A DNA stretch of 64,000 bases from Pontibacter arcticus (GCF_003284895.1 NZ_QMDV01000001.1:275080-339079); one strand, 5' to 3'. Numbered from the stretch's first letter, positions 9,322-17,528 are shown. The notes: generated by a model from the sequence alone, not told the origin. Made by a program: numbers and translations.

Positions 9322-10032
9322 ATGAAATTCAACTTTGTTAAAGCCTCCTCTTCGTTGGTGCTGTGCGCTGCCCTGCTGGCATCTTGTGTATCTTCTAAAA
9401 AGTATGAAGATTTAAAAGCCAGTAAAGAAGCGCTGGAGCGCGAGCAGGCTGCATCCAAACAAAAAGCAGACGAACTGGCAACCAGCTTAAAAGACCGCGA
9501 GCAGAAACTGGCCGAAATGGAACGTGCCATGAACGAGCAGCAGAAAATACTGGATAACCTGCGCAACGAAGTAAACAATGCCCTGAAAGGCTTTAACCAA
9601 GGCGACCTGAGCGTATCTGTGCGCGATGGCAAAGTATATGTATCGTTATCTGACAAGCTGCTTTTTGCAACAGGCAGCACCAAGGTAAACACTGAAGGAC
9701 AGCGCGCCCTGAACCAACTGGTAGATGTATTAAAGAAAAACCAGGAAGTTGGTATTATGGTAGAAGGCCACACAGATGATGTGCCGGTTGCCAAAGGTAC
9801 AGCAGGCATGCAGGACAACTGGGACCTGAGCGTACTGCGCGCTACTGAAATTACACGTCTGATGGCTAACAAAGGTTTATCGCCGGACAGAGTTACTTCT
9901 GCAGGCCGTTCGTTCTATCAGCCAGTTGATACAGGCCGCACGGCAACTGCCAAAGCCAAGAACCGCCGTACCGAGATCATCCTGACACCGGATTTCTCTG
10001 AACTGTACAAGATCCTAGGTATCAAATCGTAA
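9322..10032 (+). CDS. OmpA-family peptidoglycan-binding lipoprotein
   Basis: 236 residues: a lipoprotein signal ending in the lipobox LLASC (Cys22), a charged coiled coil at about residues 25-95, then an OmpA_C/MotB-like domain with the family signature EGHTDDVPV and the closing NRRTEIILTPD. Such proteins anchor the outer membrane non-covalently to peptidoglycan; the coiled coil sets the distance, much as in Pal. The domain is complete. Single gene with its own strong terminator starting 15 bases after the stop. Confidence 0.93.
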   Translation: MKFNFVKASSSLVLCAALLASCVSSKKYEDLKASKEALEREQAASKQKADELATSLKDREQKLAEMERAMNEQQKILDNLRNEVNNALKGFNQGDLSVSVRDGKVYVSLSDKLLFATGSTKVNTEGQRALNQLVDVLKKNQEVGIMVEGHTDDVPVAKGTAGMQDNWDLSVLRATEITRLMANKGLSPDRVTSAGRSFYQPVDTGRTATAKAKNRRTEIILTPDFSELYKILGIKS

Positions 10033-10046
10033 GTATAGTTTTTACA

Positions 10047-10092
10047 TAAAACAAAAGCCGATGATCAGCAATGGTCATCGGCTTTTGTTTTA
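10047..10092. terminator. Terminator after the OmpA-family gene
   Basis: A 17-base arm, AAAACAAAAGCCGATGA, pairs with TCATCGGCTTTTGTTTT around a 10-base loop. It is near symmetrical and could also serve the converging lipoprotein gene that ends at 10142. Confidence 0.92.
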
Positions 10093-10141
10093 TAGCTTGG
10101 GTAAACGGATTTTGTTTTAAGATAATAATTTTTTTAATGCA

Positions 10142-11416
10142 TCATAGGTTTACTTGAAATTTTAAGAATTGTCTTATTTTTTTCTTTTGCAACTCTTCAG
10201 AATCAAATACATAACCAAAAAAATCCTGATAGCCATATCCTGTTGCATCTGCTATAATCACTGTCTTAATATTAAAGCTATTTAGATTTTTATCCCGTAA
10301 TAACTTAGGATTCAGACTTTTGATAAAGTTATCAGCATTAAAACTTGTCATTTCTGCAGGAAGTTGTACCAGCCAATTACTATGAAGCACCTTCGCATCA
10401 GTTAATAAGTGCAAAGCATAATATGTAGGTTTTTCTTTTGAAAATTCGATTTTGAAGTTATTAAATGCTTTGCTTACTATATTATAGTTCGGTTTACTGA
10501 TAAAGCTAAGATCTGCAGGAATGTTTTTGACAACGCTATAATAGGAATATGCATTTTTGTCTGCATCTCCAAGCGTTGTTAAGAGTTCATATTCTTCAAA
10601 TATCTTTTCTGGATACATCAGGTGAGGAAGCGATGGTTTTTCAGCGGGTGGATAGAAAATATTAACCATTACTGTATGGTATATCTTTAAAGGATCCTGG
10701 TAAATGCCAGCTTTCTGATACCCGTCTAAATAAACCGAGTTAACTGTAAACTTCTCCGGCAAAATGAAATTATGCTTGGTGACATCCTTAGCTTCAGACT
10801 CCTCTACTCTCACATTGTCTGTAGTAACTTCTTTAAAAAAATATTTCCCTCGTTGAGGCAAAAGTAAATAGGTTAAGCTAGAAGGTAGCATTCTCTGATA
10901 GGTGATATCATAATTATCCGAGGAGTACGTTCCTCCAGAACCCGGATAATTAGTTGCTGAGAAGTAATGATCATAATAATTAAAATTCTTATTAAGCGTT
11001 GGAATATTATAGGTTATCTTACTTCTGGCTTGTGCAGTATGTGTGTAGGAAGCAGCACCATAAAAATTATCATAGGATTCGGTGATTTCCCATGTATCAG
11101 GATCAACCTGCATAAAAGTACTTATACCATAATAAGCTGGATCAATATCGGTGTACTTCGTTATTGTTGTGATGTTTAATTTAGCATCTTTAGAAGTTAT
11201 TTTCAATGGGTGATCATACGCGGCATTTAAAAGCGTATCCAGTAATACCTTACCATCCTGCTGCGAGATAAGTACCTCAAATTCAGCAGTGGCCAAATAC
11301 GGAGCTTTAAATGTGATGTTAAATTGATTAACCGGTTCAGGCGTAGGATCAGATTTTTTCTCGCAGCTAAATAAACAGAGAGTAGAAAGGGCTAATAGCA
11401 AAAGTTTGTGCTTCAT
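10142..11416 (-). CDS. Hypothetical lipoprotein, 424 residues
   Basis: The N-terminus is a lipoprotein signal with lipobox LFSC (MKHKLLLLALSTLCLFSCEKK), so the mature protein is a lipid-anchored surface or periplasmic protein. The next residues, KKSDPTPEPVNQ, are the flexible linker usual in Bacteroidota lipoproteins. The body is beta-rich with many Tyr, Asn and Thr residues and no motif I can name. Base composition is visibly more AT-rich than its neighbours, which may mean later acquisition. No partner gene is evident. Confidence 0.8.
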   Translation of the reverse strand: MKHKLLLLALSTLCLFSCEKKSDPTPEPVNQFNITFKAPYLATAEFEVLISQQDGKVLLDTLLNAAYDHPLKITSKDAKLNITTITKYTDIDPAYYGISTFMQVDPDTWEITESYDNFYGAASYTHTAQARSKITYNIPTLNKNFNYYDHYFSATNYPGSGGTYSSDNYDITYQRMLPSSLTYLLLPQRGKYFFKEVTTDNVRVEESEAKDVTKHNFILPEKFTVNSVYLDGYQKAGIYQDPLKIYHTVMVNIFYPPAEKPSLPHLMYPEKIFEEYELLTTLGDADKNAYSYYSVVKNIPADLSFISKPNYNIVSKAFNNFKIEFSKEKPTYYALHLLTDAKVLHSNWLVQLPAEMTSFNADNFIKSLNPKLLRDKNLNSFNIKTVIIADATGYGYQDFFGYVFDSEELQKKKIRQFLKFQVNL

Positions 11417-11482
11417 TGCAATAACATAAAGGGTCCAGAATGAAACCTTAAGTTACCACGAATATTGAAATAACAGTATAAA

Positions 11483-12010
11483 TTAATTTTCCTGGAGGCA
11501 GTAGGTGTTGTAAAATGTATCATACACGTACCGGAACCAGTAGGTATACTTTTCAGGATTTTCTTCTAAATCAGTTTTCAGGGAATCGAGGTTAACCCAA
11601 GCCCAGCTCTCTACTTCTTCGGGGTTTGGCGTTGGGTCTTGGTTATATCGGCCTACAAAAACGTGGTCCAGTTCGTGCTCGGTCAGGTTGTTATCGAAAG
11701 CGATTTTATACTTGAATTTAAACAACCAGATAAGCGGACAGGTAAAGCCCATTTCTTCCTGCAATCTTTTTTGTGCCGATGCCTGCAACTCTTCCCCGGG
11801 CGATGGGTGGCTGCAACAGGTATTGGTCCAGAGGCCCGGCGAATGGTACTTGCCGCTGGCACGCTGCTGCAACAGAAGTTCGCCTTTATCATTGAGAATA
11901 AAAACCGAAAAAGCCCGGTGCAACACCCCATCCAGGTGCGCTTTCAGCTTTTCTTCGCGCCCGATCTCGTTGTCCAGTTCATCTACCAATATAACTTCTT
12001 GTAAGGCCAT
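11483..12010 (-). CDS. idi: Isopentenyl-diphosphate delta-isomerase, type I
   Basis: Interconverts isopentenyl and dimethylallyl diphosphate for isoprenoid (quinone, carotenoid, undecaprenyl) synthesis. Nudix fold: TNTCCSHPSPGEE carries the active-site Cys and metal-binding His, followed by the Nudix-like RLQEEMG and later EHELDHVF with acidic catalytic residues. Starting at ATG 12010 (MALQEVILVDE) gives 176 residues, the normal size; the open frame extends 26 codons further to a TTG at 12088, but that extension has no resemblance to the family. Single cytosolic enzyme, lying behind the membrane-protein gene at 12107-12625 on the same strand. Confidence 0.93.
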   Translation of the reverse strand: MALQEVILVDELDNEIGREEKLKAHLDGVLHRAFSVFILNDKGELLLQQRASGKYHSPGLWTNTCCSHPSPGEELQASAQKRLQEEMGFTCPLIWLFKFKYKIAFDNNLTEHELDHVFVGRYNQDPTPNPEEVESWAWVNLDSLKTDLEENPEKYTYWFRYVYDTFYNTYCLQEN

Positions 12011-12106
12011 GCAGGGGTAAAGGTGTTGATTTGTGAAATTAGCTTCGTCTTTTTGTTGCCGCATTTTTAACAGCCTGACGGTGCACAATGTTTTAGTAAA
12101 GTATCG

Positions 12107-12625
12107 CTATACTTGTTTCATACTTCTGGCTGCCCGTATCGCTTCAAATAATGCGTCTGGTTCCTGCGACCCGATGAGTAGCGCCGGGTGGTTGTAAAAG
12201 TATAGCAGCACGCCCTCGGTCCCAGACATGTTGTAGGCTTTGCCTTTAACGCCCCACCGGATGCCCCAGCCGCCATAATCCTGTATGGGGTTATACGTTT
12301 TGCGCTCAAAATCCCGTACCAGGTGCAAGGGTATTTTTACTGGCCGCCTATGGAAAGGGTAAAAACGCACCTGCAGCTCGCCGGGCCATACTTCCGTTCG
12401 CAGCGAAATATGGTAAAAAAAGTAGGGCAGCCCGATTCCTATTACTATTGTAATGATAGTCAGCATTACGTCTGGCACCGGTCTGTTCCCGAAGGTTTCG
12501 CCTAAAAGTACTTGGTATACAAACCCAACCCAGAAAAGTAAGGCCACACCAAGTATAACCGCCCAAAGCCATACTTGCGTAAAGTGCTGCTTCTCCCTGA
12601 AAAGGATATGTTGTTCGGCGGTCAT
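12107..12625 (-). CDS. Membrane protein of unknown function, DUF6141-like
   Basis: 172 residues with two transmembrane helices near the start (VWLWAVILGVALLFWVGFVY and VMLTIITIVIGIGLPYFFY), then a cytosolic PH-like domain. The motif NPIQDYGGWGIRWGVKGKAYNMSG, followed by GVLLYF and LLIGSQEPDALFEAI, is typical of a family whose members are annotated as PH-domain or DUF6141 proteins. Function unknown. Gap to idi is about 100 bases on the same strand. Confidence 0.7.
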   Translation of the reverse strand: MTAEQHILFREKQHFTQVWLWAVILGVALLFWVGFVYQVLLGETFGNRPVPDVMLTIITIVIGIGLPYFFYHISLRTEVWPGELQVRFYPFHRRPVKIPLHLVRDFERKTYNPIQDYGGWGIRWGVKGKAYNMSGTEGVLLYFYNHPALLIGSQEPDALFEAIRAARSMKQV

Positions 12626-12673
12626 GTGCTGCTTCTTGGTTTATACTTTAAAGTTAAACCTAATATAATACAA

Positions 12674-12705
12674 AAAGACCGTTTGCCCTAAAACAAACGG
12701 TCTTT
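12674..12705 (-). terminator. Terminator of the cystathionine gamma-synthase-like gene
   Basis: AAAGACCGTTTG and CAAACGGTCTTT form a perfect 12-base-pair stem with an 8-base loop, flanked by A- and T-runs. Confidence 0.9.
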
Positions 12706-12730
12706 AAAACTGATTTATACTTCGGAAAGC

Positions 12731-13870
12731 TTAGCCAATTGCCTGCTCCAGGTCAGCGATCAGGTCTTCCACGTCTTCAATGCCTACGCTTAAACGAATC
12801 AGCGAATCGCTGAGGCCGGCTTTCAGGCGTTCTGCACTTGGGATGCTGGCATGCGTCATGGTAGCCGGGTGGCCGCACAACGACTCTACTCCGCCCAACG
12901 ACTCTGCCAAAGCAAAGTAATGCAGCTTTTCCAACACGGCTGTTGCATCTTCTATTTTATCGCCTTTCAGCACAAACGAAATCATGCCCCCGAAATCGCG
13001 CATCTGCTCTTTGGCAACCTGGTGGTTGTTGTGGTCTTCGAACCCAGGCCAGAATACTTTCTCTACTTTCGGATGATTTTTGAGGTACTCGGCTACTTTA
13101 CGGCCGTTCTGGCAATGGCGCTCCATGCGAAGGTGCAATGTTTTTATGCCGCGCAACACCAAAAAGCAATCCTGTGGGCCAGGCGTGCCGCCACAAGCAT
13201 TCTGGATAAAGCTCAGGCGCTCGTGCAGTTCATCGTCGTTTACAATAACAGCTCCCATCACCACATCCGAGTGGCCAGCCATATATTTAGTAAGCGAGTG
13301 CATCACAATATCAGCGCCCAGATCCAGCGGCGTTTGCAGGTATGGCGTTGCAAAGGTGTTATCGGCTACCAGCAGTACGTTGTGTTTTTTAGCAATAGCA
13401 GCGCAGCCTTTTATATCGATGATGTTCAGAAGCGGGTTTGTGGGCGTTTCTACCCAGATCATTTTGGTGTTTTCGTTTACCAGCGCTTCTACTTTACTCA
13501 GGTCGGCCATGTTGGTGAAATGGAACCGGATGCCGTAGTTCTGAAAGATCTTTGTAAAAATGCGGTAGCTTCCGCCGTACAGGTCGTTTGTTGAGATTAC
13601 CTCATCGCCTGGCTTCAGCATTTTAATGATCGCATCGATAGCAGCCATTCCGGAAGCAAAGCAAAGGCCGTGCTTGCCGTTCTCTAAAGCAGCCAGCGAG
13701 TTTTGCAGGGCAGTGCGGGTTGGGTTGTGCGTACGCGAGTATTCGTAACCTTTGTGGTCGCCCGGCGATTTTTGTACGTAGGTGGATGTCTGGTAAATCG
13801 GCGTCATGATCGCGCCTGTGGTTGGGTCTGGTTCTACACCAGCATGTATAGCTTTTGTTCCGAATTTCAT
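12731..13870 (-). CDS. Cystathionine gamma-synthase / beta-lyase family PLP enzyme
   Basis: A 379-residue cytosolic enzyme of the Cys/Met metabolism PLP family (MetB/MetC/CGL). The PLP lysine is in SLTKYMAGHSDV, the phosphate-cup region is FASGMAAIDA, and YEYSRTHNPTR is the tetramer-contact segment. The extended C-terminal motif ESLGGVESLCGHPATMTHAS is typical of gamma-synthases and gamma-lyases. It would act in transsulfuration or methionine synthesis. The split between MetB, MetC and cystathionine gamma-lyase cannot be made by eye, so no symbol is given. Single gene with its own terminator. Confidence 0.93.
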   Translation of the reverse strand: MKFGTKAIHAGVEPDPTTGAIMTPIYQTSTYVQKSPGDHKGYEYSRTHNPTRTALQNSLAALENGKHGLCFASGMAAIDAIIKMLKPGDEVISTNDLYGGSYRIFTKIFQNYGIRFHFTNMADLSKVEALVNENTKMIWVETPTNPLLNIIDIKGCAAIAKKHNVLLVADNTFATPYLQTPLDLGADIVMHSLTKYMAGHSDVVMGAVIVNDDELHERLSFIQNACGGTPGPQDCFLVLRGIKTLHLRMERHCQNGRKVAEYLKNHPKVEKVFWPGFEDHNNHQVAKEQMRDFGGMISFVLKGDKIEDATAVLEKLHYFALAESLGGVESLCGHPATMTHASIPSAERLKAGLSDSLIRLSVGIEDVEDLIADLEQAIG

Positions 13871-14024
13871 AGTGATGATTTAAAGTATAAACGAAGCGTG
13901 CAAGTTACTAAAAATACCTTTTACGAAAGCCCGCCTGCTGCGATGGAATAATACGGTTTTAAAAGCCGCTTAAATCTTTTGTACTTTGTACTTCGTCTAT
14001 ACGAGCTAACCTGTTATACTTTTT

Positions 14025-14747
14025 ATGAAGCAAATTACCCTGCTGCGTAACCTCATCCGCGAAAATGCTTTTACGTTTGTATCGATGCTGCTGCTGGTAG
14101 TGGTACCGGTGGTGGTAAGTTCTACGCTGGCTTTTTTATTGTATGAGCACCAAGATCTGCTGCAGGACCTGAGCGCCGGGCAAATGTTTTTATACTTTGT
14201 GGTGGTCTCTTTTACCATGGCGCTGGCCCTTACGCCTACTACTTTTGTGGCGCTGGTAAGCGGTTTCTACCTGGGCTGGCCAGGTTTTCCGGGCGTGGTG
14301 GTTTCGTATGGCATTGCGGCGCTGGTTGGGTATACGTTGGCCAAGCTTGTAGACCACGGCAAAATGATGAGTTTCCTGAACCGCTTCGAAAAAGCCAGGA
14401 ACCTGATGCAGGAATTGCGCAGCCAAAGCTGGAGCCTGATCTTTTTATGCCGCATCTCCCCTGTTCTGCCGTTCGCGCTCATGAACTTTGTACTGTCGTT
14501 GCTGCAGGTCACAAAGCAAAAATTCCTGATCGCAAGTGTGGTGGGCATGCTGCCCCGCACGCTTTTCTTCTTTTGGGTAGGCACACAGGCAAAAGATATC
14601 ATTCAATTATTGCAGGACCCGGACAGCGGTAAAGGTGGGCAACTGCTCATGATCGCACTGATTATCATTTCGATAGGTGGTTTATACTTCGTTTTTGACC
14701 GTGCCCTGAAGAAAGCGCTCAAAAAATCGGTAGTAAAAAACAGTTAA
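14025..14747 (+). CDS. TVP38/TMEM64 (VTT/DedA-like) family membrane protein
   Basis: 240 residues with about six hydrophobic segments. The VTT-domain core is recognisable: the re-entrant GFYLGWPGFPGVVVSYGIAA, then FLCRISPVLPFALMNFVLSLL and SVVGMLPRTLFFFWVG. The family includes lipid scramblase or undecaprenyl-phosphate and lipid-flipping proteins, but its exact substrate here cannot be stated. It ends 66 bases before tRNA-Arg. Confidence 0.88.
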   Translation: MKQITLLRNLIRENAFTFVSMLLLVVVPVVVSSTLAFLLYEHQDLLQDLSAGQMFLYFVVVSFTMALALTPTTFVALVSGFYLGWPGFPGVVVSYGIAALVGYTLAKLVDHGKMMSFLNRFEKARNLMQELRSQSWSLIFLCRISPVLPFALMNFVLSLLQVTKQKFLIASVVGMLPRTLFFFWVGTQAKDIIQLLQDPDSGKGGQLLMIALIIISIGGLYFVFDRALKKALKKSVVKNS

Positions 14748-14762
14748 AATTTTGCGCAGGCA

Positions 14763-14795
14763 CTTGCGTATAATCAAAAAACGCCGTTACTTTGC
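14763..14795 (+). promoter_or_regulatory. Possible promoter of tRNA-Arg
   Basis: CTTG at 14763-14766, 20 bases, then TTACTTTG at 14787-14794, close to the TAnnTTTG -7 element of this phylum. The predicted start lies about a dozen bases before the mature tRNA. Confidence 0.5.
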
Positions 14796-14813
14796 ATCAC
14801 AATAACGGAAAAC

Positions 14814-14887
14814 GGTCACGTAGCTCAACTGGATAGAGCATCTGACTACGAATCAGAAGGTTAGGGGTTCGACTCCCTTCGCGACCA
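14814..14887 (+). tRNA. tRNA-Arg (anticodon ACG)
   Basis: A 74-base cloverleaf: D arm GCTC/GAGC, anticodon stem TCTGA/TCAGA with loop CTACGAA (anticodon ACG, normally edited to ICG by TadA), T arm AGGGG-TTCGACT-CCCTT. CCA is not encoded (A then CTT). The acceptor stem GGTCACG/CGCGACC contains an A-C mismatch at the fifth pair; a GTGACC end would pair fully. tRNA genes are favoured integration sites, and an AT-rich accessory segment begins directly behind this one. Confidence 0.96.
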
Positions 14888-14897
14888 CTTGAAAATC

Positions 14898-14934
14898 AGC
14901 CACTTACAGATAAAACTGTTAAGTGGCTTTTTTT
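14898..14934 (+). terminator. Terminator after tRNA-Arg
   Basis: AGCCACTTA and TAAGTGGCT enclose a 13-base loop and are followed by seven T residues. Confidence 0.88.
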
Positions 14935-14935
14935 A

Positions 14936-14956
14936 TTTGCATACATTTTGCATACA
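14936..14956 (+). repeat. Direct repeat TTTGCATACA, two copies
   Basis: TTTGCATACA at 14936-14945 and again at 14947-14956, immediately after the tRNA terminator. Closely spaced repeats of this kind beside a tRNA resemble recombinase arm sites, but no integrase gene remains in the window, so the role is inference. Confidence 0.6.
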
Positions 14957-14999
14957 ATGCAGCCAATAATGCCATTTCTCATTATTGGCTGCATTGTAT
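14952..14999. repeat. Perfect 20-bp inverted repeat beside tRNA-Arg
   Basis: The 20 bases at 14952-14971 (ATACAATGCA...AATAATG) are the exact complement of 14980-14999, around the 8-base loop CCATTTCT. No T-run follows, so it is not an ordinary terminator. It could be an element end, an operator or a structured attachment site. From here to 15299 no gene is seen; the stretch is very AT-rich. Confidence 0.9.
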
Positions 15000-15080
15000 A
15001 TCATTCCATAGCCTCTCATTCTAATTACAGTAAAATTTAATTCAATCCAAGCATTAAACCTTCAAATTGATTAACTTGAC

Positions 15081-15226
15081 TTTAGTATAATAGAGCTATA
15101 CTTATTGATGTTTTTCTTCAGTCCAATTCCATCATATCTAAGCAAAATGTGGATAACTTATAATTGGCAAAAATAAGCATAGTGCAATTTAGTATAATTA
15201 GTTGATTATAAGATAGTTATACTAAA
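15081..15226. promoter_or_regulatory. Repeated TTTAGTATAA sites upstream of the Doc module (possible operators)
   Basis: TTTAGTATAA occurs at 15081-15090 and 15188-15197, and in reverse at 15217-15226. The last two form an inverted repeat with a 19-base spacer. At the first site AGTATA is mirrored by TATACT at 15097-15102. All lie 70-220 bases before the DNA-binding protein gene, where autoregulatory operators of toxin-antitoxin modules are usually found. The core AGTATA overlaps the motif scattered through the whole window, which weakens the case. Confidence 0.45.
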
Positions 15227-15299
15227 AAAAATGGCTACTTGAGAGCAACAAGATATTTTTTTAAGCAATATAAACAACTGATTATCAATAACTTATATT

Positions 15300-16355
15300 A
15301 TGTCACCTTCATCCATGAGGGGAACATTTCAAGTTATCCACATAATTTTTCTTATGAGAGACTTAACTGTTTCAGCAATAGACCGTCAGAATATTCTTAA
15401 TAATCTGAGTGCAGTCGCAGACATACAAGCCTATCTAGGCATAAGAGGTATGTTTTTTCAACATGAATATAGATTTACAAAAGCCCAAGTAGCTGAATTT
15501 TATGAGATAGATTATTCAACTATCGAAAGATATCTTTCACAGCATGAAGAAGAACTAAAACATAATGGATATGAGATTTTCAAAGGTAAAAGGCTAAAGG
15601 AGTTCAAAACTGAATTTGGCTGGTTATTAGGAGATGGTACAAAAGCTCCTCAACTAGGAGTTTTTAACTTTAGAGCATTTCTCAACTTAGGGATGGTTCT
15701 TTCTGAAAGCGAAAAAGCCAAAGCACTCCGTAGTGCTATGCTAAACATCGTAATCGATGGTTTAAATAAAAAACTTGGAGGAGCGACAAAATTTATCAAT
15801 CAACGGGATGAAGAGTTTTTAGTATCTATAGCACGTGAACCTGTTTATAGGAAAGAGTTTACAAGTGCCCTAAATAATTATTTAGATATGGGCCTTTATA
15901 AATACTCAGTTTATACTGACGCTATATACAAAGCAATATTCAATGAGAACTCATCGGAGTATAAACAGATACTTCAGCTAGAGGATAAAGAGAACCCTCG
16001 CGATACTATGTATGCAGAAGTGTTAAAACTGATAGCTTCTTTTGAAATTGGCATTGCAGATGCGATGAAAGAGAAGTTTGAGGAACTAGGCAGAAAACTT
16101 ACCCCCGGTGAACTTAACATATTAATAAAAAAATTCTCAGAACAACGTTTTTGGATTCCTCAGTTGGAGGATGCTAGAAGCAAAATGGCTAGTAGAGACT
16201 ATGGGTTGAGAAACATTATTCATGATAGATTGAAACCTTATCTTAAATGCTTATCTGTTGAAGACTATCAAAGATTCTTGGGAGACAAAAGCAAAGGCCT
16301 GCAAGACCGAATAGATGAAAGCATAGAAGTATTCAAGAGACTAAAGGATAGATAG
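15300..16355 (+). CDS. RhuM/BRO-like putative DNA-binding protein, partner of the Doc toxin
   Basis: About 351 residues, cytosolic. The segment FTKAQVAEFYEIDYSTIERYLSQH (about residues 57-80) reads as a helix-turn-helix, and the following part (FKTEFGWLL...FNFRAFLNLGMVLSESEKAKALRSAMLNIVIDG) has the layout of RhuM/BRO-type N-terminal domains. The C-terminal half is helical with no motif I know. Its stop codon (TAG, 16353-16355) is followed at once by the GTG of the doc gene, so the two are translationally coupled. The likely role is antitoxin and repressor, although it is far larger than the usual Phd partner. The start is uncertain: ATG 15300, 15315 or 15354 (MRDLTVSAID). Base composition is much more AT-rich than the core genes. 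Confidence 0.7.
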   Translation: MSPSSMRGTFQVIHIIFLMRDLTVSAIDRQNILNNLSAVADIQAYLGIRGMFFQHEYRFTKAQVAEFYEIDYSTIERYLSQHEEELKHNGYEIFKGKRLKEFKTEFGWLLGDGTKAPQLGVFNFRAFLNLGMVLSESEKAKALRSAMLNIVIDGLNKKLGGATKFINQRDEEFLVSIAREPVYRKEFTSALNNYLDMGLYKYSVYTDAIYKAIFNENSSEYKQILQLEDKENPRDTMYAEVLKLIASFEIGIADAMKEKFEELGRKLTPGELNILIKKFSEQRFWIPQLEDARSKMASRDYGLRNIIHDRLKPYLKCLSVEDYQRFLGDKSKGLQDRIDESIEVFKRLKDR

Positions 16356-16784
16356 GTGGATTTGATTTATTTCGACATACAGCATGCCATCGAAGTACAT
16401 GATGAAATAATCCGCAAATCAGGGGGAGTTATGGGCTTATTAAATATAGGTCTACTAGAGGCATCATTAGAGCACATTAAAAATGATGTTTACTACCCTA
16501 CGATACAAGAAAAACTTACACACCTATTTTATTCAGTTAACAAGAATCACAGTTTCAATGATGGAAATAAAAGAGCATCTATTGCCCTTTCTGCATACTT
16601 TTTAGAAATCAATAATTTAGATTTTTTAGTCCTGAAGTTCATAAAGCGAATGGAAGATGTAACAGTTCATGTTGCTTCTAATCTTATATCTAAAGATTTA
16701 CTATATGAGATCATTTCATCCATACTATATGAGGAAGACTATAACGAAGAGCTAAAACTTAAAATTTATTATGCTTTAAGTTGA
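16356..16784 (+). CDS. Doc/Fic-family toxin (death-on-curing type)
   Basis: 142 residues, close to phage P1 Doc in size. The catalytic Fic/Doc loop HSFNDGNKRAS is complete (His65 to Arg73 and on), which argues for an active enzyme. Doc phosphorylates EF-Tu, whereas most Fic proteins AMPylate; the short loop and small size favour the Doc branch. It starts with GTG at 16356, directly after the stop of its upstream partner, as in a toxin-antitoxin pair. No Phd-type antitoxin is nearby. AT-rich and part of the tRNA-Arg-linked island. Confidence 0.88.
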   Translation: MDLIYFDIQHAIEVHDEIIRKSGGVMGLLNIGLLEASLEHIKNDVYYPTIQEKLTHLFYSVNKNHSFNDGNKRASIALSAYFLEINNLDFLVLKFIKRMEDVTVHVASNLISKDLLYEIISSILYEEDYNEELKLKIYYALS

Positions 16785-16820
16785 AACCTATGTAATAATT
16801 AGTTTAAGGTAATGGCACCC

Positions 16821-17321
16821 TTAGATACCAGACAAAGAAGATTGCTTACTTTTCTTTACCTTCTCTTTCGCAAATAATCCGGTTGTGTAGCGCTCATATA
16901 GTTCAAATAAGTATTCTATGCGCTTTGCTTCGGAAATGAACGCCTGGGGTCTGTAACACAGGTCCACAGCTTTGTCTAGTTCTTGATGCGCTTTCACTAA
17001 AACTGAAGGCATCGTAAGCGGGTCGTAGAGATCAGCTAGTGAGCTTCCGGGATATTGTAGCCGTGCATCCAATACTTTTTGTGACGCTGTTTCTATAGCT
17101 TTTACCTGTTTATCTGTAGGGGCTTCCGGCCACGGGAAATTGTTATAAACAATAGTATTAGAGTAGCTATAACGACTTTCTAATCTACCACAAGTATACC
17201 GCATCCATGTCATATGCATTAATGATGTAAGAATGCCAAAATGAAACGGTGTAGTATTTGGGACTATAAATGTTTTATCTGATACGATATTATCTTTAGT
17301 TAAGTAGGCAATAGGAATATC
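16821..17321 (-). pseudogene. C-terminal remnant of an MmeI-like DNA methyltransferase / type II RM enzyme
   Basis: The frame is open from codon 17319-17321 to the stop at 16821 and reads DIPIAYLTKDNIVSDKTFIV, then HFGILTSLMHMTWMR, SNTIVYNNFPWPEAPT and SSLADLYDPLTMP. This is the end of the large class I SAM-dependent methyltransferases related to MmeI (fused nuclease-methyltransferase-specificity proteins of about 900 residues or more). Everything upstream, including the catalytic NPPF region, is missing, and a TAG stop lies directly before the fragment at 17322-17324. It is therefore a decayed restriction-modification gene, and evidence that the segment is a defence-type island. Confidence 0.85.
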
Positions 17322-17520
17322 CTATTCTTAAAAGCTTAAGCAGTTTGCAGGAAAGGTATCATAATAAGAAAAGTAGTGAGAGTAGTTGTAGTTACAGACT
17401 GATATGAACATCAATAACTTTGCTATTAGCATAATACACTTACTATAATTTAATTGCAGCTACCATAATTAGATGTAACACTTTTCCTGAATTATGTAAC
17501 AAGATTAACTACTTACTTTA

Positions 17521-17528
17521 TACTTTTG
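17521..17528 (+). promoter_or_regulatory. Possible -7 element of the efflux operon
   Basis: TACTTTTG, a match to TAnnTTTG, lies 20 bases before the HYC_CC_PP start. No TTTG is found at the expected distance upstream, so a regulator may be needed. Confidence 0.45.
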
